Part shown: positions 1 to 3,974 of the stretch, piece after piece
Numbering within the stretch: position 1 is the stretch's first letter
Layout: every line of letters begins with the position of its first letter
DNA from: an uncultured Streptococcus sp.
Lineage (GTDB): Bacteria > Bacillota > Bacilli > Lactobacillales > Streptococcaceae
Direction of reading: 5' to 3'
Assembly (NCBI GenBank): GCA_900755085.1
Contig: CAAEFF010000099.1
Span: 1-6,549 of the forward strand
DNA length: 6,549 nt
The notes under the pieces: generated by a model
Told to the model about the DNA's origin: nothing
Seen by the model: only the letters and a program-made list of their open reading frames with translations
Databases searched by the model: none
Made by a program: the position numbers and the translations under genes

Positions 1-478
1 CCGCCCTTGGGGGCGGGGTTGGCCCCACCATAAAGGTCAAGATAGCCGCTCCTACTACTTCAGCAGAGCCACGGTAGCCAAGCATACGCGTCTTATCATT
101 ACCCCTATAGCGCTCACTAATGATGGAAATGGCCTTGGCATTGATCATCCCCGTACCCAGGCCGAAGAAGATACGGCTCAGAAAAATAAGGAGATAGTCT
201 TGAAGGACCAAAGGTAGCAGTCCACTGGTCGACATCACCAATAAACCAATGATGATCATCTGGCGCTCACTCAACCATCGCTCGACAAAGCTGTTTAAAA
301 AGAGCATGGCCACTACTGAGAAGGCCGGCAAGGAAACCAATAGCTCCACCTGTGCCCCTGAATAGCCCAACTGGCCAAAATAGGCCTTCATGGCTGGTAA
401 ACCAGCTGTAATCGAAAAAGATGAAATCAGTATAAGAGACAAGCTCAAGAGACTGATTCTTTCCATTGTTTGTTTCAT
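1..478 (-). CDS. MFS transporter, N-terminal part (runs off the left edge)
   Basis: This is the first 159 codons of a major facilitator superfamily permease in the cytoplasmic membrane; the substrate cannot be told. The protein starts MKQTMERISLL and has five likely membrane segments, at about residues 9-29, 44-64, 73-93, 94-116 and 136-152. The short loop after segment 2 (FVERWLSER) sits where MFS proteins carry motif A, but it is degenerate. Segment 4 (SRIFFGLGTGMINAKAI) is typical of drug or small-molecule exporters of this superfamily. The ATG at 478 is chosen because AGGAAA (plus-strand 485-490) lies 6 bases upstream of it. The gene is divergent from the Crp/Fnr-type regulator, so it may be that regulator's target, which is inference. 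The last codons read GPTPPPRA and come from an unusually GC-rich stretch (1-26), so they may not be genuine. MFS membership is confident; a specific transporter name is not possible. Confidence 0.85.
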   Translation of the reverse strand, partial: MKQTMERISLLSLSLILISSFSITAGLPAMKAYFGQLGYSGAQVELLVSLPAFSVVAMLFLNSFVERWLSERQMIIIGLLVMSTSGLLPLVLQDYLLIFLSRIFFGLGTGMINAKAISIISERYRGNDKTRMLGYRGSAEVVGAAILTFMVGPTPPPRA

Positions 479-567
479 GTTAAATTTCCTATACCTTACT
501 GGGAACATTTTGAACTAACTAGCTTTTTCAGAAACTATTCAAACTAGTATTTTCAATCGAATCCTAG

Positions 568-573
568 TATAAT
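568..573 (+). promoter_or_regulatory. -10 element of the regulator promoter
   Basis: A perfect TATAAT lies 50 bases before the regulator start codon. The hexamer 17 bases upstream (545-550, TAGTAT) is a poor -35, and there is no extended -10 TG. The promoter may therefore be weak or need an activator. Transcription would start near 580, placing the palindrome at 588-613 inside the 5' leader. Confidence 0.5.
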
Positions 574-587
574 CAATTTAGCAAAAG

Positions 588-613
588 AAAAACAGGACAT
601 TTGTCCTATTTTT
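588..613. promoter_or_regulatory. Inverted repeat before the regulator's ribosome binding site (candidate operator)
   Basis: The arms AGGACA (594-599) and TGTCCT (602-607) are perfect, with a TT centre. After one mismatched pair (593/608) the symmetry continues as AAAAA (588-592) against TTTTT (609-613). The GGAG of the ribosome binding site (614-617) follows directly. It does not match the FNR consensus (TTGAT-N4-ATCAA) or the E. coli CRP consensus (TGTGA-N6-TCACA). It could be an autoregulatory operator downstream of the transcription start, or an RNA hairpin that limits access to the ribosome binding site. Both roles are inferred. Confidence 0.45.
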
Positions 614-623
614 GGAGATCCAG

Positions 624-1316
624 ATGAAAAAAATTCACCACCCTAACCAACTTCAAACAATGATTGCAGACTACCAATTGGAGCAGATTTTCCCAAAAGA
701 CTGCCTCAGCCAGCTTGAACTCGTCCTCTACCAGGCAGGGGATTATATCTGCCGCCAAGGAACAGAGCAAGTAGTCATTCCCTATTTTCTCAAAGGACGA
801 CTGAAAATCGTCCACAGCCTTGAAAACGGCAGCGACACCATCCTTGAAATCCAAGAAAAACCAGGTCTATTAGGGGAGATCGAACTCCTGCTCGATCGGG
901 TTTGTATCACATCGGTCATTGCCGACCAGGATTCACTGGTCGTTCAGCTCTCTGCTCGGCATTTCAAAGACCGCCTACTGCTGGACCCAACCTTTCTGCG
1001 TTCTACTGCCAAGACCTTGGCTAAAAAATTGCACCAGATCAATTATTTTGCCCCTGCTAATTTCCACTACTCGGTCAAGAAGCGCGTGGCGACTCATTTC
1101 CTTGAGCATTGCGATGAACAGGGCACCATCAAGCCCAAGATGAATCAATTGGCCCTCCTTTTTGGTATTAGCTACCGCCATCTCAGTCGCGTGATCAAGC
1201 AGATGATTGACGAGGGGTTGATCAAAAGAGACGGACGGATCTATACGATTTTAGACCGAAAAAGAATGAGCGACTTGTCCATCAAACACACGGAAACAAC
1301 TGACAGAAAACTTTAA
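624..1316 (+). CDS. yeiL: Crp/Fnr-family transcriptional regulator, YeiL-like
   Basis: This is a cytoplasmic DNA-binding regulator of 230 residues, a normal length for Crp/Fnr proteins. Residues about 30-115 form the cyclic-nucleotide-type beta-roll sensor domain (QAGDYICRQGTE, then GLLGEIELL). A long helix at about 117-140 would be the dimer helix. A winged helix-turn-helix lies at about 150-212, with NQLALLFGISYRHLSRVIKQ as the recognition region. The SYRHL helix and the following LIKRDGRIYTILDRKRMSDL resemble E. coli YeiL as I remember it; the name rests on that resemblance. Four cysteines (27, 43, 94, 163) are scattered and do not form the FNR iron-sulfur cluster pattern, so the signal sensed is unknown. 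The ATG at 624 is preferred over an in-frame TTG at 612, because GGAG (614-617) is 6 bases before the ATG and would lie inside the longer reading. It is divergent from the MFS transporter. Confidence 0.82.
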   Translation: MKKIHHPNQLQTMIADYQLEQIFPKDCLSQLELVLYQAGDYICRQGTEQVVIPYFLKGRLKIVHSLENGSDTILEIQEKPGLLGEIELLLDRVCITSVIADQDSLVVQLSARHFKDRLLLDPTFLRSTAKTLAKKLHQINYFAPANFHYSVKKRVATHFLEHCDEQGTIKPKMNQLALLFGISYRHLSRVIKQMIDEGLIKRDGRIYTILDRKRMSDLSIKHTETTDRKL

Positions 1317-1340
1317 TTTCAAGCTCTTTTGTGTTATCAT
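1312..1340 (+). promoter_or_regulatory. def promoter with extended -10
   Basis: TGTTATCAT at 1332-1340 is an extended -10 (TG, one base, TATCAT at 1335-1340). TTTAAT at 1312-1317 is a weak -35 at 17-base spacing and overlaps the stop codon of the regulator gene. def can therefore be transcribed independently, besides any read-through from upstream. A start site near 1347 would give a leader of about 24 bases with the purine-rich site GTGAGAG before the ATG. Confidence 0.55.
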
Positions 1341-1370
1341 GGAAGGTAGAAAGAAAGTGAGAGTAAAACA

Positions 1371-1985
1371 ATGAAAGCAATTGAAAAAGTTACAAGAGCA
1401 TCCCATTTGATTGATATGGATGACATCATCCGCGAAGGAAATCCAACACTTCGAGCTGTTGCGGAAGATGTGACCTTCCCTTTGTCTAATCAGGAAATTA
1501 TCCTAGGTGAAAAAATGATGCAATTCTTGCACCATTCTCAAGACCCTGTTATGGCTGAAAAACTTGGCCTCCGTGGAGGAGTTGGACTCGCTGCACCACA
1601 GTTAGATATCTCTAAACGAATCATCGCTGTATTGGTTCCAAACCTAGAAGATGCTAATGGCAACCCACCAAAAGAAGCCTATAGCCTCCAAGAAGTCATG
1701 TACAATCCAAAGGTTGTTGCCCATTCTGTGCAAGATGCGGCTCTCGGTGACGGGGAAGGCTGTCTCTCTGTAGACCGCAACGTCCCAGGCTATGTGGTTC
1801 GCCATGCCCGCGTGACGGTGGAGTATTTCACAAAAGACGGGGAAAAGAAACGCATCAAACTCAAAGGCTACAACTCCATCGTCGTCCAACACGAAATCGA
1901 CCACACCAATGGCATCATGTTCTACGACCATATCAACCCAAACAACCCATTTGAAATTAAAGAAGGCCTCTTGATTTTAGAATAG
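1371..1985 (+). CDS. def: Peptide deformylase, type 2
   Basis: This metalloenzyme removes the formyl group from the N-terminal formyl-methionine of nascent proteins at the ribosome, a step needed before methionine aminopeptidase can act. All three family motifs are present: GVGLAAPQ (70-77), EGCLSV (129-134, metal ligand Cys131) and HEIDH (174-178, ligands His174 and His178, catalytic Glu175). Its 204 residues, with the insertions around residues 55-70 and 90-112, match the longer type 2 enzymes of Gram-positive bacteria. The start (MKAIEKVTRASHLIDMDDII) aligns with the pneumococcal enzyme as I recall it, so the ATG at 1371 is sound. The gene has its own promoter, ends in LLILE and is followed after 22 bases by a strong terminator. 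Nothing is missing from the active site. It is the known target of actinonin-type inhibitors. Confidence 0.97.
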   Translation: MKAIEKVTRASHLIDMDDIIREGNPTLRAVAEDVTFPLSNQEIILGEKMMQFLHHSQDPVMAEKLGLRGGVGLAAPQLDISKRIIAVLVPNLEDANGNPPKEAYSLQEVMYNPKVVAHSVQDAALGDGEGCLSVDRNVPGYVVRHARVTVEYFTKDGEKKRIKLKGYNSIVVQHEIDHTNGIMFYDHINPNNPFEIKEGLLILE

Positions 1986-2007
1986 GATACAAAGCCCGTA
2001 CAATGAC

Positions 2008-2054
2008 AAAAAAGTAAGGTAGAAGTGAATTCTTCACTTCTACCTTACTTTTTT
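2008..2054. terminator. Bidirectional intrinsic terminator between def and pepS
   Basis: The two arms, 2008-2029 and 2033-2054, are perfectly complementary over 22 base pairs around a 3-base loop (TTC). The stem begins with six A and ends with six T, so a T-tract is present in either reading direction. It would end def transcripts on the plus strand and pepS transcripts arriving from the right on the minus strand. Confidence 0.93.
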
Positions 2055-2061
2055 ATTTACA

Positions 2062-2085
2062 AGACTGCGTCTACCGATTTCTGTC
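2062..2085 (+). repeat. 24-bp direct repeat, copy 1
   Basis: This is identical over 24 bases to 2175-2198, 113 bases downstream, starting AGACTGCGTCTACCG. It lies 7 bases beyond the def/pepS terminator. Unlike copy 2 it is not embedded in a long stem, although its AGAC...GTCT core can still pair. Confidence 0.9.
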
Positions 2086-2091
2086 TCTTAG

Positions 2092-2152
2092 CACAGTGGT
2101 TGATTGACGGTACTCGAACCTTTCGGTTCTTCGTCCAGTCTAATCAACTGTG
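2092..2152. repeat. Imperfect 61-base hairpin inside the def-pepS element
   Basis: CACAG (2092-2096) pairs with CTGTG (2148-2152), TTGATT (2100-2105) with AATCAA (2142-2147) after a TGG bulge, GAC (2106-2108) with GTC (2138-2140), GG with CC, and GAACC (2116-2120) with GGTTC (2125-2129) around a TTTC loop. The nesting suggests a folded RNA or a cruciform; no coding frame fits. No run of T follows on either side, so it is not a simple terminator. Confidence 0.65.
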
Positions 2153-2153
2153 T

Positions 2154-2206
2154 GGGGGCAGGACTACGAAATCGAGACTGCGTCTACCGATTTCTGTCCT
2201 GCTCCC
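2154..2206. repeat. Long stem-loop abutting the pepS stop codon
   Basis: The outer arms 2154-2164 and 2196-2206 pair over 11 positions with one G-T pair (GCAGGAC against GTCCTGC at the core). GAAATCG (2168-2174) pairs with CGATTTC (2188-2194), and AGAC (2175-2178) with GTCT (2182-2185) around a TGC loop. Its last base is also the final base of the pepS TAG. It may act as a 3' end stabiliser of the pepS mRNA, but there is no T-tract next to it. Confidence 0.7.
2175..2198 (+). repeat. 24-bp direct repeat, copy 2
   Basis: This exact copy of 2062-2085 forms the loop side and 3' arm of the long stem-loop at 2154-2206. Two identical copies flanking a hairpin suggest duplication or insertion of a small repetitive unit. 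Confidence 0.9.
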
Positions 2207-3447
2207 TATATTGCCCAATCTCCGTTGCGGAAGACTGGGACACGGGTGCCGTCTTCTCGGATGCCGTCGATATCCATTTGGCTTGAGCCGATCATGAAGT
2301 CGACGTGGACGTCTGAGCGGTTGAGGCCGGCTGCTTCGAGTTCTTCTTCTGTGAATGCTGCGCCACCTTCTACACTGGTTGCATAGGCTGCCCCGATGGC
2401 CAAGTGGTTAGAGGCATTTTCATCAAAGAGAGTGTTGAAGAAGGTAATGCCTGACTGTGAAATTGGGCTTGGGTCTGGTACGAGGGCACATTCCCCCAAG
2501 GCACGCGCTCCTTTGTTTTTGAAGACCAAATCTTTCATGACTTGATCGCCTTTTTCAGCTGTGATATCTACGATTCCTCCATTTTCAAAGGTCACTTTGA
2601 TTCCTTCGATGATGTTTCCATTGTAGCTAAGCGGTTTTGTGGAAGTGACATAACCTTCTGCGCGACGGAAGTCAGGAGCTGTAAAGACCTCTTCTGTCGG
2701 CATGTTTGGCAAGAAACCTTCACCTTGAGCATTGATAGCTCCGGCAGATTCCCAAACGTGGTTTTTCGGCAAACCAAGAGTCAAATCGGTTCCTGGTGCT
2801 GTGTAATGAAGGGCTGAGAATTGTTCTTTATTAAGCATTTCTGCCTTGCTCTCCAAAATAGCCGCATGCTCTTCCCAAGCCTTGACTGGATCTTCTTCGT
2901 AAACCCGGCAGGTCTTGAAGATTTGGTCCCAAAGGAGATCCACTGCTTCTTCGTCGCTCGTCGCATCTGGGAAGACCTTTTTAGCCCACTCTAAACCAGC
3001 TGCTGCAGCAACCGTCCAGCTGACCTTGTTAGATTGAGTGGCGATGCGCATTGGTTTCATGGCCATGCCCAAAGCCTTAGCCGAGGCAGAAAGTTTCTCT
3101 GCATCGACACCATTTAAGGCACCTGGATCAGAAGAACGGACACCAAGACGACTCGCTTTGTTTTCAAGAAGGTAGTTCATCTCTGCAATCTTATAGCCAG
3201 ACACGTTGTCCAAGCGATCCATCGGTGCATGGAGGAACTTCTCCCGAGTGGTGAAGTCATCTCCCCATTGGACAATGACTTCGTGCGCCCCCAAGGCATA
3301 GGCTTCCTTCACGATCAAGTGGGCCAATTCTCTTTGTTCCACATCGATGTTCAAGACCAAGGTATGGCCAGGTTGCACGTTGATGCCATTTGCCACCAAC
3401 AATTTCGCATATTTTTCAAGGTTTTCTTTAAAATTTGGTAAAACCAT
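2206..3447 (-). CDS. pepS: Aminopeptidase PepS, peptidase family M29
   Basis: This cytoplasmic metallo-aminopeptidase releases N-terminal residues from short peptides. PepS of lactic streptococci prefers Arg and aromatic N-termini, with roles in peptide nutrition and peptidoglycan peptide turnover. The 413-residue length is standard. The M29 metal-site residues, as numbered in AmpS-type enzymes, are all in place: Glu253 (NMPTEEVFTAP), Glu319 (ARALGECAL), His348 (ASNHLAIG), Tyr355, His381 and Asp383 (SDVHVDFMIG). The start MVLPNFKENL is chosen because AAGGAG (plus-strand 3454-3459) lies 6 bases before this ATG. The in-frame ATG at 3462 would put that binding site inside the gene (MKEKK) and is unlikely. 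The gene has its own promoter, converges on def, and its stop codon touches the structured repeat at 2154-2206. Transcripts probably run on to the bidirectional terminator at 2008-2054. Nothing is truncated. Confidence 0.96.
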   Translation of the reverse strand: MVLPNFKENLEKYAKLLVANGINVQPGHTLVLNIDVEQRELAHLIVKEAYALGAHEVIVQWGDDFTTREKFLHAPMDRLDNVSGYKIAEMNYLLENKASRLGVRSSDPGALNGVDAEKLSASAKALGMAMKPMRIATQSNKVSWTVAAAAGLEWAKKVFPDATSDEEAVDLLWDQIFKTCRVYEEDPVKAWEEHAAILESKAEMLNKEQFSALHYTAPGTDLTLGLPKNHVWESAGAINAQGEGFLPNMPTEEVFTAPDFRRAEGYVTSTKPLSYNGNIIEGIKVTFENGGIVDITAEKGDQVMKDLVFKNKGARALGECALVPDPSPISQSGITFFNTLFDENASNHLAIGAAYATSVEGGAAFTEEELEAAGLNRSDVHVDFMIGSSQMDIDGIREDGTRVPVFRNGDWAI

Positions 3448-3453
3448 TTTTTT

Positions 3454-3459
3454 CTCCTT
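3454..3459 (-). promoter_or_regulatory. pepS ribosome binding site (decides the start)
   Basis: On the minus strand this reads AAGGAG, followed by six A and then the ATG at 3447. A perfect site at optimal spacing fixes the start at MVLPNF and excludes the upstream in-frame ATG at 3462. Confidence 0.92.
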
Positions 3460-3481
3460 CATAAGTGAATGATCTCTTCCT

Positions 3482-3490
3482 AGTATACCA
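3482..3490 (-). promoter_or_regulatory. pepS extended -10 promoter
   Basis: On the minus strand this reads TGGTATACT: an extended -10 with TATACT at 3482-3487. No good -35 is visible at 16-18 bases upstream, which is common for extended -10 promoters in streptococci. Transcription would start near 3475, giving a leader of about 28 bases. Confidence 0.6.
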
Positions 3491-3621
3491 TAAGTCCATG
3501 TAGAATTCTTTTAAAGCATAAACAACCTTTTTTAATATAAGATAGGTTAAGTGATTCTGAAAAGAAATAAAAATGAGTTCTTTTTAGAACGAATCAAGAA
3601 ATACCGAAACTTTCCGCCGTG

Positions 3622-3655
3622 AAAAAGTACCTGAAACAATAAAGTTTCAGGTACT
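3622..3655 (-). terminator. Intrinsic terminator, minus strand
   Basis: The arms 3626-3637 and 3644-3655 are perfectly complementary over 12 bp around a 6-base loop. On the minus strand the stem is followed by T residues (plus-strand AAAA at 3622-3625), giving ACTTTTTC. It would stop transcripts coming from the AAA+ gene before they reach pepS, leaving a long structured 3' trailer. A second, weaker hairpin with nearby T-rich sequence lies at 3577-3590. Confidence 0.75.
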
Positions 3656-3745
3656 CGGAATTATTGAGAGTAAAACAGTTTGGGAAACTGTTTTAGCCTG
3701 AGCCCAGAAATTAAAAAGCGAAGGGGCTCAATACTAATTGAACAC

Positions 3746-3835
3746 GGGCTGCGGATTGTGTCAAAAAGATAAGTTTTCCTAGAATCAAAAGATTCTGCGT
3801 CAAACTTCCTATTTTGACTTTATCCGCAGACGCCC
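3746..3835. repeat. Nested 90-base hairpin
   Basis: From outside in: GGG (3746-3748) with CCC (3833-3835), CTGCGGAT (3749-3756) with ATCCGCAG (3822-3829), GTCAAAA (3760-3766) with TTTTGAC (3812-3818), AAGTTT (3771-3776) with AAACTT (3802-3807), and AGAATC (3781-3786) with GATTCT (3791-3796) around an AAAA loop. Five consecutive helices in register are unlikely by chance and point to a selected RNA or DNA fold, or a mobile repeat. Confidence 0.6.
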
Positions 3836-3929
3836 TTAGTATCTTGATTTAGTCATGGAACTTCGTAGAAGTTCGCTGACGTCCGTACTCACCTAAGGAA
3901 AGTTTCTAAGAAGACTTTGTCTTCAACTG

Positions 3930-3959
3930 AAAGGATTCCGCTCCTGCAGAATCCTTTTT
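3930..3959 (+). terminator. Terminator-like hairpin, plus strand
   Basis: AAAGGATTC (3930-3938) and GAATCCTTT (3949-3957) form a 9-bp stem around a 10-base loop. The plus strand then has TTTTT (3955-3959, partly in the stem). It lies 15 bases beyond the stop codon of the AAA+ gene, whose transcript would read it from the other side, where the T-run is only three bases. It therefore best serves plus-strand transcription, although no plus-strand gene lies upstream. Confidence 0.6.
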
Positions 3960-3974
3960 CTTGTTCCTTTTAGC

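Larger units (their letters stand above)
3577..3959. other. Gene-free stretch with a dense cluster of inverted repeats
   Basis: No ORF of useful length is found between pepS and the AAA+ gene. Instead there are at least eight inverted repeats in about 380 bases. They are GTTCT/AGAAC (3577-3590), a 12-bp stem (3626-3655), an 11-bp stem TAAAACAGTTT around GGG (3671-3695), TGAGCCC/GGGCTCA (3699-3730), a long nested hairpin (3746-3835), GAACTTC/GAAGTTC (3858-3874), GAAGAC/GTCTTC (3910-3924) and AAAGGATTC/GAATCCTTT (3930-3957). CCTTAG (3834-3839) can also pair with CTAAGG (3893-3898). It could be a composite repeat of the pneumococcal BOX type, or a structured non-coding RNA. Neither is proven, and I do not recognise a known RNA family. 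Confidence 0.55.

Noticed and set aside
612..623. In-frame TTG start for the YeiL-like regulator (adds MEIQ)
   Set aside because: It would place the GGAG ribosome binding site (614-617) inside the coding region; the ATG at 624 has that site at ideal spacing.
2062..2198. Two 24-bp repeats as a minimal CRISPR array
   Set aside because: There are only two copies 113 bases apart, the interval is itself a structured hairpin, and no cas genes are present.
2025..2386. Plus-strand open frames of 60-90 codons spanning the terminator, the repeat element and the pepS 3' end
   Set aside because: They cross a terminator hairpin and repeat DNA and overlap pepS antisense, with no plausible product.
3448..3462. 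Upstream ATG for pepS (adds MKEKK)
   Set aside because: Those codons are the AAGGAG site plus A-run; PepS proteins begin MVLPNF.
3759..3764. Perfect TTGACA on the minus strand as a -35 for an RNA in the hairpin cluster
   Set aside because: No acceptable -10 is found at 16-18 bases, and the hexamer is part of a paired arm of the nested hairpin.
3577..3959. Hairpin cluster as tmRNA, RNase P RNA or 6S RNA
   Set aside because: The conserved cores of these RNAs, as I remember them, are not present on either strand.
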